From: Phycisphaerae bacterium
GTDB taxonomy: Bacteria; Planctomycetota; Phycisphaerae; Phycisphaerales; SM1A02
DNA: 63,613 bases
Assembly (NCBI GenBank): GCA_016795035.1
Contig: JAEUIT010000099.1
Span: 1-63,613 of the forward strand
Direction of reading: 5' to 3'
The translations under genes were made by a program, and so were the position numbers. Below are positions 45,811-54,009 of the stretch, piece by piece. The notes below the pieces were generated by a model that was not told the origin of the DNA, made no database searches, and saw nothing but the letters and a program-made list of their open reading frames with translations. Position 1 is the stretch's first letter. Each line of letters starts with the position of its first letter.

Positions 45811-47018
45811 CCGCAGGCGACACGACGACGGGCGACGCCGACTCCCGCGAGAGCGAGGGCGGCGGCGCCGACGACGCGACCGAGCGCCTGTTGGGCGCTG
45901 GCGGCGCGGTCGACCGCGACGCGCTCTTCGCGCTCTACGAGAAGCAAGCCGGCGAAGACGACGAGACGCCCGTCTGCGTCTCGTTCCGCCTCTTCCGCGA
46001 TCTCGACAAGCGCCTCGACAAGTATCTCGTCGATCGCGTGCCGTTCCTCTCGCGCACGCAGATCCAGAAACTCATCGACGAGGAAGCGGTCACCGTCAAC
46101 GGCCGCAGGCCGAAGGCGAGCACGAAGCTCCACAAGAACGATCTCGTCGTTGCCACGCTTCCGCCGCCGCCGTCGGGCGCGATCCAGCCCGAAGAGATTC
46201 CGCTCGACATCCTCTTCGAGGACGAGCACCTCATCGTCCTCAATAAGCAGCCCGGGCTCATCGTGCATCCGGCCCGCGCCCACAAGTCGGGCACCCTGAT
46301 CAACGGCCTCGCGTGGCACTTCAAGCACGTGTCGGGCGGGCAACTCTCGGCGGTCGGCGAGGAGTTCGCGCGACCGGGCGTCGTCCACCGCCTCGACAAG
46401 TGGACGTCCGGGGCGATCGTCGCCGCGAAGAACGACACCGCGCACTGGCGCCTGGGCAAGCAGTTCGAGCATCGCCGGACCGACAAGCGCTACCTCGCGC
46501 TCATCCACGGCGAGCCGTCGAGCGACATCGACCTCATCGACCTTCCGCTCGGCAAGCATCCGACGGTGCGCGAGAAGTACGCGGTGCGCTTCGACCAGAC
46601 CGGCAAGCCAAGCCAGACGATCTACCGCGTGCGCGAGGTGTACGACGCGCCGCCGGGGTGGCCGTACGGGCGCTTCTCGCTCGTCGAACTGGAGCTGAAG
46701 ACCGGGCGCACGCACCAGATCCGCGTGCACCTCTCGCACCTCAAGCACTCGATCGTCGGCGACGACATGTACGGCGGCCGGCACGTAACCGAGAAGGACC
46801 TCGGCGGCAACGCGGAGACGACGTTGCTCGCGCGGCAGGCGCTTCATGCGACGACGCTCGCCTTCCGGCATCCGATGACGGAAGCGCCGATGACCTTCAC
46901 GGCGCCGCTCGCGCCCGACCTCGTGCGTGCGATTGGGCTCCTGCGCCAACGCCTCGTGCGGCGACCGGAGATCCCCGGCGCCACGATCGCGCTCGACGCC
47001 GTGATGCCCGGCGCCTGA
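45807..47018 (+). CDS. RluA/RluD-family 23S rRNA pseudouridine synthase
   Basis: A 403-residue pseudouridine synthase. After an acidic N-terminal extension of about 65 residues comes an S4 RNA-binding domain (RLDKYLVDRVPFLSRTQIQK), then the catalytic domain with VVHRLDKWTSGAIVAAKN (catalytic Asp near residue 197) and LKTGRTHQIRVHLSHL. The usual DKDTSG or DRETSG is DKWTSG here, an uncommon change next to the catalytic Asp, which itself is kept. Which rRNA uridines are targeted cannot be read. Overlap with the TPR gene indicates translational coupling. Confidence 0.88.
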   Translation: MTAGDTTTGDADSRESEGGGADDATERLLGAGGAVDRDALFALYEKQAGEDDETPVCVSFRLFRDLDKRLDKYLVDRVPFLSRTQIQKLIDEEAVTVNGRRPKASTKLHKNDLVVATLPPPPSGAIQPEEIPLDILFEDEHLIVLNKQPGLIVHPARAHKSGTLINGLAWHFKHVSGGQLSAVGEEFARPGVVHRLDKWTSGAIVAAKNDTAHWRLGKQFEHRRTDKRYLALIHGEPSSDIDLIDLPLGKHPTVREKYAVRFDQTGKPSQTIYRVREVYDAPPGWPYGRFSLVELELKTGRTHQIRVHLSHLKHSIVGDDMYGGRHVTEKDLGGNAETTLLARQALHATTLAFRHPMTEAPMTFTAPLAPDLVRAIGLLRQRLVRRPEIPGATIALDAVMPGA

Positions 47019-47035
47019 CGGCGACGCGACGTCGG

Positions 47036-47061
47036 CTGCAACGACGACCTCCGCGTTGCAG
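47036..47061. repeat. Inverted pair of CTGCAACG motifs
   Basis: CTGCAACG at 47036-47043 and CGTTGCAG at 47054-47061, separated by ten bases, can form an 8-bp perfect hairpin. It lies 18 bp after the pseudouridine synthase stop, in the gap before the DUF4261 gene. Confidence 0.8.
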
Positions 47062-47076
47062 GGTACAGTGCCCGCC

Positions 47077-47874
47077 ATGGGCCTCATGGATTTCCTGCGT
47101 CGCGTGCCGAAGACGCCGCCGCCGTCGAACATGGCGATGGCGATGGTCATGCTCGAGCCGGGGGAAACGTTCCGACCCGGCGACCTCGCCGCGCACGCGC
47201 GCGAACGCTGGCCCGAAGCGCCGGCGCTCGGCGGCATCACCGGCGACGGCGACACCGCCACGGGACTCGACACCTCGGACAAGGTGCTGATGATGCACAT
47301 GCCGATGCCGATCCCGCCGCCGTCGCTCGAGGGCCCGATCGCGCTTGCCTGGCATTGGCGCGGCGCCCGCGAGGAGGTCGCGCGCCATCGCTCGCACATC
47401 GTCGCCACGATCTCCTCCGACAGCGCGTCGCCCTTCGCGCTGCGCACGCTGCACACGAAGCTCCTCGCGTCGATCCTCGCGACGCATCCGTCGATCGGCG
47501 TCTACGTCGGCGACGCCACGCTCATTCGCCGCGCGTCGCATGTCCTGAAGGACGCCGACGAGATGACGTCGCGTCCGCCCCTCTTCTCCTGGATCAGCGT
47601 CTGTCCGGTGGCGATGCCGTCGCGCAAGGCGACCGCATACACGAAGGGCCTCACGTGGTTCGGCCTGCGCGAGCTCGAGGTGCGCGAGTGCTCGATGCCG
47701 TTCAAGGAGTTGGTCGGTCGTCTCGCCGACACCGCCTCGTACCAAGTTCGCCATAACCTCCAGATCGCGCACGGCCACACCGTGGGCGACTCCGCGACGG
47801 AACGTATCCCCGTGACGCACGAGCGCTCGATGTTCGTGCCGAGAATGCCGGTGGCCCGCATCGCGTTCCCCTGA
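47077..47874 (+). CDS. DUF4261 domain protein
   Basis: A 265-residue protein resembling DUF4261: an N-terminal MAMVMLEPGETF, a mid-chain HIVATI strand and a C-terminal SWISVCPVAMPSRKATAYTKGL segment followed by GLRELEVRECSMPF. The family is found near restriction and toxin-like genes in some genomes but has no proven role. The ATG at 47077 is preferred; an in-frame codon at 47056 falls inside the CTGCAACG hairpin. It is the next gene after the pseudouridine synthase, in the same direction. Confidence 0.72.
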   Translation: MGLMDFLRRVPKTPPPSNMAMAMVMLEPGETFRPGDLAAHARERWPEAPALGGITGDGDTATGLDTSDKVLMMHMPMPIPPPSLEGPIALAWHWRGAREEVARHRSHIVATISSDSASPFALRTLHTKLLASILATHPSIGVYVGDATLIRRASHVLKDADEMTSRPPLFSWISVCPVAMPSRKATAYTKGLTWFGLRELEVRECSMPFKELVGRLADTASYQVRHNLQIAHGHTVGDSATERIPVTHERSMFVPRMPVARIAFP

Positions 47875-47963
47875 CCTCCGTCAGGACGACGGCCGTTTCG
47901 CTACCATCGTCGCCCCTTCACCGTGGTTGAAGGTCGCTGTCGCTCGTCACGAACGGAGTCTCG

Positions 47964-49052
47964 ATGGAAGCAGGAATCGTCGGTTTGCCGAACGTCGGCA
48001 AGAGCACGCTCTTCAACGCCCTCACCGCCGCGGGCATCGAGGCGCAGAACTATCCCTTCTGCACCATCGAGCCGAACGTCGGCGTCGTGAGCGTTCCTGA
48101 CGACCGCCTCGAAACGCTGCGCAAGTTCATCGAGTCGCAGAAGATCATTCCCGCGGCGCTTCGCCTCGTCGACATCGCGGGCATCGTCCGCGGCGCGAGC
48201 GAAGGCGAAGGCCTCGGCAACAAGTTCCTCTCGCACATCCGCGAAGTCGACGCGATCCTCCACGTCGTCCGCTGCTTCGAGGACAACGACATCATCCACG
48301 TCGAGGGTTCGGTCGATCCGATCCGCGACATCGACACGATCGAGACCGAGCTCATGCTCGCCGACCTTCAGGTGATGGAAGGCGTGCTCGAGAAGGCCGC
48401 CCGCACCGCGCGGTCGGGCGACAAGGAAGCGATCGCGCGCGTCGAGATGCTCTCGAAGGCGAAGCCGGTGCTCGAAGGCGGCCAGCCGCTCCGCTCGATG
48501 ACGCTCGCCCCCGAGGAGCGCAAGCTCTTTGCGAGCCTCGGCCTCATCACCGCGAAGCCCGTCCTCTACGTGGCCAACGTCAACGAGGCCGATGCGCACG
48601 GCGACGGCCCCCTCGTGAAGAAGGTGCGCGAGTACGCCGCGAAGAACGGCGGCAAGGTCGTCGTCGTCTGCGCGAAGATCGAGAGCGAGCTGTCGGAGCT
48701 TGCCCCCGAAGACCGGAAGGAGATGCTCGAGTCGCTCGGCATGAAGGAGCCGGCGCTCGCGACCGTGGCCCGCGCCGCCTATGACCTGTTAGGCCTCCAG
48801 AGCTACTACACCGCGGGCCCGAAGGAAATCCGCGCGTGGACGATCCACCGCGGCGACACCGCCCCGCAGGCGGCGGGCGTGATCCACACCGACTTCGAGA
48901 AGGGCTTCATCCGCGCGGAGTGCTATCACGTCGACGATCTCGTCCAGCTCAAGACGGAGAAGGCGATCCGCGACGCGGGCAAGCTCCGCGCCGAAGGAAA
49001 GAACTACGTGATGCAAGACGGCGACGTGGTGCATTTCTTGTTCAATGTCTGA
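47964..49052 (+). CDS. ychF: Redox-regulated ATPase / GTPase YchF
   Basis: A 362-residue YchF (Ola1 family) P-loop NTPase that binds ribosomes and prefers ATP. P-loop GLPNVGKST at 7-15, YPFCTIEPNVGVV switch I, LVDIAGIVRGASEGEGLGN switch II and, in place of the GTPase NKxD, NVNEAD, as in this ATP-specific family. The C-terminal TGS domain ends with VMQDGDVVHFLFNV. Standard length. A heptad element follows the stop within ten bases. Confidence 0.95.
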   Translation: MEAGIVGLPNVGKSTLFNALTAAGIEAQNYPFCTIEPNVGVVSVPDDRLETLRKFIESQKIIPAALRLVDIAGIVRGASEGEGLGNKFLSHIREVDAILHVVRCFEDNDIIHVEGSVDPIRDIDTIETELMLADLQVMEGVLEKAARTARSGDKEAIARVEMLSKAKPVLEGGQPLRSMTLAPEERKLFASLGLITAKPVLYVANVNEADAHGDGPLVKKVREYAAKNGGKVVVVCAKIESELSELAPEDRKEMLESLGMKEPALATVARAAYDLLGLQSYYTAGPKEIRAWTIHRGDTAPQAAGVIHTDFEKGFIRAECYHVDDLVQLKTEKAIRDAGKLRAEGKNYVMQDGDVVHFLFNV

Positions 49053-49058
49053 GACCGA

Positions 49059-49151
49059 GGAGTCAGGATTCAGGAGTGAGGAGTCAGGGTGAAAGCACCC
49101 GAAGCGCGGTACGCGATTCCTGTTCCCACGGACTCCTGACTCCTGACTCCC
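49059..49151. repeat. Heptad inverted repeat between ychF and the small ORF
   Basis: Left arm GGAGTCA/GGATTCA at 49059-49089 with GGTGAAAGC, loop of about 35 nt, right arm ACGGACTCC/TGACTCC at 49128-49151. It fills most of the gap between ychF and the following gene, whose start codon is at 49160. Confidence 0.8.
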
Positions 49152-49159
49152 TTCTTCCG

Positions 49160-49399
49160 ATGCTCCCCCTCCTCGGCTCCATCGACGTCACGGTTCTCGG
49201 CTCGACGCCCGTCGAGATCCATGGCGATCGGTATGCCGACCTCGTCGTCGAGGTGGTCGGCGGCGGGAGCGGGCGTGAACGACTCCGCGTTGCAGCCCAT
49301 CAGGTATCACGAGCGCCGCAGCCCGGCGACCGCCTGCGCGTGCGGTTTCTCCTCGGACAGGTCGACGGCGTCGAGATCCTTCCGGAAACGGCGCCGTGA
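49160..49399 (+). CDS. Short hypothetical protein upstream of aat
   Basis: A 79-residue protein predicted to be all beta (SIDVTVLGSTPVEIHGDRYA, then DRLRVRFLLGQVDGVEIL). No family is recognised. It is supported as a gene by its 4-bp overlap with aat (GTGA) and by sharing direction with the genes on either side. It contains one CGTTGCAG motif (49288). The start is preceded by a T/C-rich tract that ends a heptad array. Confidence 0.6.
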   Translation: MLPLLGSIDVTVLGSTPVEIHGDRYADLVVEVVGGGSGRERLRVAAHQVSRAPQPGDRLRVRFLLGQVDGVEILPETAP

Positions 49400-50013
49400 G
49401 CCCGCGCGGCAACGCGGACCTGTCGCCGGAGTCGCTCCTCTTCGCCTATGCGAACGGCGCGTTTCCGATGTCCGATCCCGACACCGGCCGCGTCGACTAC
49501 TACACCTGCGATCCGCGCTGCGTCATCCCGCTCGATGACCGCTTTCACATCGCGAAGTCGCTCGCCCGCACGGTCAAGAGCGGCCGCTTCACGATTCGCT
49601 TCGACACCGCGTTCGGCGCCGTGATCCGCGCCTGCGCGACCGACCGCAACGAGGAGAACCGCTCGTGGATCTCCGACGAGATCGTCGCCGCGTACGAGGC
49701 GCTGCATCGCCTCGGCTTCGCGCACTCGGTCGAAGCGTGGCGCCAAGGGACGCTCGTCGGCGGTCTCTACGGCGTGTCGCTCGGTGCGGCCTTCTTCGGC
49801 GAGAGCATGTTCTCGCGCCCCGCGCTCGGCGGCCGCGACGCGAGCAAGGTCTGCATGGTGCATCTCGTCGAGCGCCTGCGCGAGCGCGGCTTCGAACTCC
49901 TCGATAGCCAGTACGGCAATCCGCTCATCCACGCCTTCGGCGCGTTCGACGTTGCAGCCGACGAGTACGAGCGATTGCTCGAGCGCGCGGTGCAGAGGGA
50001 AGTGGGCTTTTGA
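49396..50013 (+). CDS. aat: Leucyl/phenylalanyl-tRNA--protein transferase
   Basis: A 205-residue Aat, which adds Leu or Phe to the N-terminus of proteins with Arg or Lys ends and so marks them for ClpAP (N-end rule). The N-terminal YANGAFPMSD motif, the FTIRFDTAFGAVI core and GVSLGAAFFGESMFS are clear. The final segment FELLDSQYGNPLIHAFGA replaces the more usual DCQ...HLxSLGA, a modest divergence. The start is GTG at 49396, fixed by overlap with the upstream small gene. Confidence 0.9.
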   Translation: MSPRGNADLSPESLLFAYANGAFPMSDPDTGRVDYYTCDPRCVIPLDDRFHIAKSLARTVKSGRFTIRFDTAFGAVIRACATDRNEENRSWISDEIVAAYEALHRLGFAHSVEAWRQGTLVGGLYGVSLGAAFFGESMFSRPALGGRDASKVCMVHLVERLRERGFELLDSQYGNPLIHAFGAFDVAADEYERLLERAVQREVGF

Positions 50014-50022
50014 AGGATGCCG

Positions 50023-50137
50023 GGAGTCAGGAGTCAGGAGTCAGGAGTCAGTGGGAAAGCAGGTCTGGCTCAACGCGTGAGTGCGTTACCCTAAATCCTG
50101 AATCCTCAATCCTGAATCCTCGCGGCCAACGGCCGCG
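50023..50137. repeat. Heptad element and GC hairpin at the ALDH 3' end
   Basis: A left arm (GGAGTCA units, 50023-50051), core GTGGGAAAGC, and a right arm (AATCCTG/AATCCTC units, 50093-50120) run directly into the GCGGCC hairpin at 50121-50137. The last nine codons and stop of the minus-strand aldehyde dehydrogenase gene lie in 50106-50135, inside this element. Confidence 0.85.
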
Positions 50138-51515
50138 TAATCACCCTCACCTGCGCGAACTGGCGATGGCCGTCGCGGCCCGAGTGATAGCCGTAGCCGG
50201 ACTGCTTCGCGCCGACCCATGGCGTGCCCTTCGCGCCGCCGCAGCCCTGGTTGATGCCGACCATGCCGCTGTGCAGTTGCCGGGCGACGCGCTCCGCGTT
50301 GTCGACGTCCTTGCCGAAGACCGCGCCGCCGAGGGCGTACGGCGACTCGTTCGCCCAGCGCACCGCGTCGCGCACGTCGTCATAGCGCACGATGCACGCG
50401 ACCGGGCCGAACGTCTCCTCGCGCATGATCGTCATGTCGGGGCGCACGTCGACGAGCACCGTGGGCGCGACGAAGTTGCCTGGACGCGGCTCGTTGCCCG
50501 CGATGGCTCGCGCGCCTTCCTTCAGCGCCGAGGCGATCTGCCGCTCGACGTGCTCCTTCTGCCGACGATTCACCATCGGCCCGAGCGTGACGCCCTGCTC
50601 GACGCCGTGCCCTTGCTTCAACGTTCGAGCCTTCTCGGCGACCGCCTTCTCGAACGATTCCGCGATCGAGCGGTGGACGTAGATGCGCTCGGTGCTCACG
50701 CACACCTGGCCCGCGTTCCGGAAGGAGTTCCGCGCCGCGAACGCCGCCGCGGCCTCGATGTCGGCGTCGGGCAACACCACGAGCGGATCCTTGCCGCCGA
50801 GCTCGAGGATCACGCGCTTCAATCCGCCGCCTGCAACGCTGAGAATGTGCTTGCCGGCGGCGCGGCTGCCGGTGAAGGCGATGAGGTCGACGTCGGCGGC
50901 GACGAGCGCCTTCCCCTGCGCCTCATCGCCGAAGACGATCTGGAAGACGTCGCGCGGCAGCGCCGCCGCGACGCACTTGAACCATTCGTATGCGCAGAGC
51001 GGCGTCTCTTCGCTCGGCTTCAGGATCACCGCGTTGCCGGCGAGAAGCGACGGAAGGACGCACTCCTGCGGCATGAGGACGGGGAAGTTCCACGGCGTGA
51101 TCGCGACCGCCACGCCGAGCGGGTCGTAGACGAGCGTGGAGCGCACGCGGTCGTCCTCGCGCACCTCGGGGCGAAGCGCCTCGACGCACTCGTCGATCGC
51201 CTCGGCCAGTCCGTTCGCCGCGTGGTTCGCCTCGCCGCGGGCGTCGCCGATCGGCTTCCCCATCTCGCGGCTGATGAGTTCGCCGATCCGATCGGCCGCG
51301 GCCTTGAGTCCGTCGATCGCCCCCTTGAGGCGGGCCGCCCGCTCGTCGAGACCGAGCGCCGCCCACGCCGCCTGGGCCGCCCGGGCCCGCTCGACGACCG
51401 CCGGGATCTCCGCCACCGGGGTCACCGGGACGGTGCCCACGACCTCGCCGGTCGCGGGGTCAAGGGACGCGAGAACGTTCGCCTCAGCGGTATGCGAGCG
51501 GGAAAGCGTGGTCAT
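50106..51515 (-). CDS. NAD(P)-dependent aldehyde dehydrogenase
   Basis: A 469-residue aldehyde dehydrogenase-superfamily enzyme. The cofactor and catalytic residues are present: PWNFPVLMPQ, KPSEETPLCAYE, FTGSRAAGK, the general base in LELGGKDPLVVL and the nucleophile in NAGQVCVSTERIYV. EETFGPVACIVRY follows. The sequence is closest in feel to succinate-semialdehyde-type enzymes, but aldehyde specificity is not certain. The C-terminal RPLAARIQD is repeat-encoded, the same module as at the ribF end. It is a single-gene unit convergent with aat. Confidence 0.9.
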   Translation of the reverse strand: MTTLSRSHTAEANVLASLDPATGEVVGTVPVTPVAEIPAVVERARAAQAAWAALGLDERAARLKGAIDGLKAAADRIGELISREMGKPIGDARGEANHAANGLAEAIDECVEALRPEVREDDRVRSTLVYDPLGVAVAITPWNFPVLMPQECVLPSLLAGNAVILKPSEETPLCAYEWFKCVAAALPRDVFQIVFGDEAQGKALVAADVDLIAFTGSRAAGKHILSVAGGGLKRVILELGGKDPLVVLPDADIEAAAAFAARNSFRNAGQVCVSTERIYVHRSIAESFEKAVAEKARTLKQGHGVEQGVTLGPMVNRRQKEHVERQIASALKEGARAIAGNEPRPGNFVAPTVLVDVRPDMTIMREETFGPVACIVRYDDVRDAVRWANESPYALGGAVFGKDVDNAERVARQLHSGMVGINQGCGGAKGTPWVGAKQSGYGYHSGRDGHRQFAQVRVITRPLAARIQD

Positions 51516-51532
51516 AGGGGGAGAATACGGGA

Positions 51533-51955
51533 GCGCGGCCTGCGGCCGCGGGAGTCAGGATCCAGGAGTCAGGAGTCAGGGAGGAAGAGAACCACTCCAT
51601 CGAAGTCCCGGGCGGTCTGGCCACTGACTCCTGACTCCTGAATCCTGACTCCTCTCTTCCATCCCCCCGCCCTTTCCACTAGACTCTCCCCTCCCTCACA
51701 CGAGGGCCGCTGGTGACTGCGGGCTCGCGATCGACGTTCGTCGACCGCGTGCCGTCCGCGGGCGCCACATGGAGCCTCCCCTTTCGCGGCCGGAGGTGCC
51801 AGCCCATCGAGGACCGCCCGTTGCCCTTCTTCCAAGGCTCGGGCGGGATGCCGCGGACTCGGGTCGGTCCCGAACCGCGATTCACACATGCTCGCCTTCC
51901 CGCGAGCGCTGACAGCGGTTCTAGCGGACGCATCCACCACTTCGCATTCACAGTC
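51533..51955. repeat. Intergenic region upstream of tRNA-Gln
   Basis: 51533-51655 is a GCGGCC hairpin followed by a heptad element (left arm 51551-51580; loop; right arm 51623-51655). The remaining 51656-51955 contains GC-rich sequence without recognisable RNA motif. Small open frames here are not credible. A promoter for the tRNA gene must lie in it, but I cannot place it. Confidence 0.7.
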
Positions 51956-52026
51956 TGGCCCGTGGTGTAACGGTAGCACCTCAGGTTTTGGTCCTGATGG
52001 TCCTAGTTCGAATCTAGGCGGGCCAG
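51956..52026 (+). tRNA. tRNA-Gln (TTG anticodon)
   Basis: A 71-nt cloverleaf: acceptor arms TGGCCCG (51956-51962) and CGGGCCA (52019-52025), a D arm with GGTGTAACGGTAGCAC, an anticodon stem TCAGG/CCTGA around the 7-base loop at 51986-51992 with anticodon TTG at 51988-51990, and a T arm containing GTTCGAAT. CCA is not encoded. It lies 53 bp before glmU. Confidence 0.95.
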
Positions 52027-52078
52027 CTACTTCTCAGCTTCCGCCGTCGGGCGCCGCGCCCGAGGCGACTCCTCCTCC

Positions 52079-52930
52079 ATGAGCGATCCGCGATCGACTT
52101 CGTCCTCCTCGGCCACGGGCGCACCGGGCGCACCGGGCGCGCCTCGCGTGGGTGCGATCATCCTCGCCGCGGGCAAAGGCACTCGCATGAAGAGTGACCT
52201 CCCGAAGGTCATGCACCCGGCGCTCGGGAAGCCGATGGTGCGCTGGGTCGTCGAGATGGCGCAGGCCGCCGGCGCCGCACACACCACGCTGATCATCGGC
52301 CACGGCGCCGATCTTCTCCGCCGCGAGTTCGCCAACGACGCCGGACTCACCTTCGCGTTGCAGGAGCCGCAGCTCGGCACCGGACATGCGGTCGATCAGG
52401 CGCGAAAGCACTTCGTCCCGAGCCGCAACGGTGTCCTCGAGTGGGAAGACGTTTTCGTCCTCTGCGGCGACGGCCCGCTCATCCGCGCCGAGACGCTCCG
52501 CACGCTCCTCGCGAAGCACCGGGCCGACGGCGCGAGCGCCACCCTCGCGACGAGCATGCTCGAGAATCCCGCGGGCTACGGCCGCATCGAGCGCGACGCG
52601 CAGGGCAACTTCCGCCGCATCGTCGAGCAGAAGGACGCGACCGACGCGCAGAAGGCGATTCGCGAAGTCAACCCGTCGTACTACTGCTTCAAGGTGCGCG
52701 ACCTCTTCGACGCGCTCTCGCGCGTCGACAACAAGAACGCGTCGGGCGAGTACTACATCACCGACGTGTTCGAGCTTCTCCTGAAGGACGGCAAGAAGGT
52801 CAGCGTCATCGACGCCGTTCCGCCCGCCGACGTCCTCAGCGTCAACACGCCCGAGCAGCTGGCCGAGGTCGAGAGCATCCTTCGCGCTCGCGCGGCGTCG
52901 CACACCAAGACTTCCGGAGCCGCGTCATGA
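52079..52930 (+). CDS. glmU: UDP-N-acetylglucosamine pyrophosphorylase (GlmU N-terminal domain only)
   Basis: A 283-residue nucleotidyltransferase. The N-terminal loop IILAAGKGTRMKSDLPKVMH, the QEPQLGTGHAV uridine-binding part and LCGDGPLIR match GlmU. The C-terminal left-handed beta-helix acetyltransferase is absent, so this protein would make UDP-GlcNAc from GlcNAc-1-P and UTP but could not acetylate glucosamine-1-P. The stop overlaps prs by 4 bp. A Gly/Ala/Pro-rich N-terminal 20 residues precede the domain. Confidence 0.85.
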   Translation: MSDPRSTSSSSATGAPGAPGAPRVGAIILAAGKGTRMKSDLPKVMHPALGKPMVRWVVEMAQAAGAAHTTLIIGHGADLLRREFANDAGLTFALQEPQLGTGHAVDQARKHFVPSRNGVLEWEDVFVLCGDGPLIRAETLRTLLAKHRADGASATLATSMLENPAGYGRIERDAQGNFRRIVEQKDATDAQKAIREVNPSYYCFKVRDLFDALSRVDNKNASGEYYITDVFELLLKDGKKVSVIDAVPPADVLSVNTPEQLAEVESILRARAASHTKTSGAAS

Positions 52931-53922
52931 GCGCCGCCGATCGCGACCATCTCAAGATCTTCGCCGGCACCTCGTCGCGCGATCTCGGCAAGGCGATGTG
53001 CGATCACCTCGACCTTCCGCTCGGCCAGGCGACGGTCTCGCGCTTCGCCGACGGCGAGTGCATCGTGAAGCTCGAGGAAGACGTGCGCGGCCGCGACTGC
53101 TTCGTCGTGCAATCGACCTGCGCACCGGTCGACGAGAACCTCATGGAGCTTCTCGTCTACGTCGACTGCCTTCGCCGCGCGAGCGCGAAGCGCATCACGG
53201 CCGTGATCCCCTACTTCGGCTACGCCCGACAGGACCGCAAGGACGAGGGCCGCGTGCCCATCACGGCAAAGCTCGTCGCGAACCTGATCACGACCGCGGG
53301 CGTCGATCGTGTCCTCTGCATGGATCTCCACGCGGCGCAGATCCAGGGCTTCTTCGATCTGCCGGTCGACCACCTGAGCGCGTCGCCCGTGATCGCCGAG
53401 TACTTCACGAGCCGCGTGCACGACTTTGCAAGCGATCTCTCGGACTGCGTCGTCGTGAGCCCGGACGTCGGCAACGTGAAGGTCGCGAATACCTACGCGA
53501 ACATCCTCGGCGCCGACCTCGCGATCATCGACAAGCGCCGCCAGTCGGGGACGAAGGTCGTCGTCAAGAATCTCATCGGTGACGTGCGCGGCCGCGTCGT
53601 CCTCATGTTCGACGACATGATCTCGACCGCCGGCACGATCTGCGAGGCGGCGCGCGTCGTCATGGAGGAGGGCGCGACGAACGTCATCGCGACGGCGACG
53701 CACGCGGTCCTCGTCGGCATCGCGATGGAGCGCATCCGCTCGAGCCCGGTGTCGAAGGTCGTCATCACCGACTCGATCCCCGGCGGCGCGCGGCTCCAGC
53801 CGCTCGCCGACCGGCTCGTCACGCTTTCCGTCGCCAAGCTCCTCGGCGAAGCGATCCACCGCATCCACCACGATCAGTCCGTTTCCGCGATGTTCCGCGG
53901 CGGCATCGGCCCGAAGCGCTGA
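52927..53922 (+). CDS. prs: Ribose-phosphate pyrophosphokinase
   Basis: A 331-residue PRPP synthase. ATP- and ribose-5-phosphate-site motifs are clear: RFADGECIVKLEEDVRGRDC, YFGYARQDRKDEGRVPITAK, DLHAAQIQGFFDLPVDH and the PRPP-binding VVLMFDDMISTAGTI. It supplies PRPP for nucleotides, His, Trp and NAD. The start overlaps glmU by 4 bp, so both are cotranslated; the pairing is common across bacteria. Confidence 0.95.
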   Translation: MSAADRDHLKIFAGTSSRDLGKAMCDHLDLPLGQATVSRFADGECIVKLEEDVRGRDCFVVQSTCAPVDENLMELLVYVDCLRRASAKRITAVIPYFGYARQDRKDEGRVPITAKLVANLITTAGVDRVLCMDLHAAQIQGFFDLPVDHLSASPVIAEYFTSRVHDFASDLSDCVVVSPDVGNVKVANTYANILGADLAIIDKRRQSGTKVVVKNLIGDVRGRVVLMFDDMISTAGTICEAARVVMEEGATNVIATATHAVLVGIAMERIRSSPVSKVVITDSIPGGARLQPLADRLVTLSVAKLLGEAIHRIHHDQSVSAMFRGGIGPKR

Positions 53923-54009
53923 GGCCTAACACCTCGTTCACGCCGACGGCCGTCACCCCAAGACCCCATCCTCTGTTTAGACAGGCACTTTTTCAGATAG
54001 GAGATTCGA

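Noticed and set aside
51713..51970. An 85-codon open frame just before tRNA-Gln
   Set aside because: It runs into the tRNA gene, has no domain or ribosome-binding site and covers GC-rich non-coding sequence.
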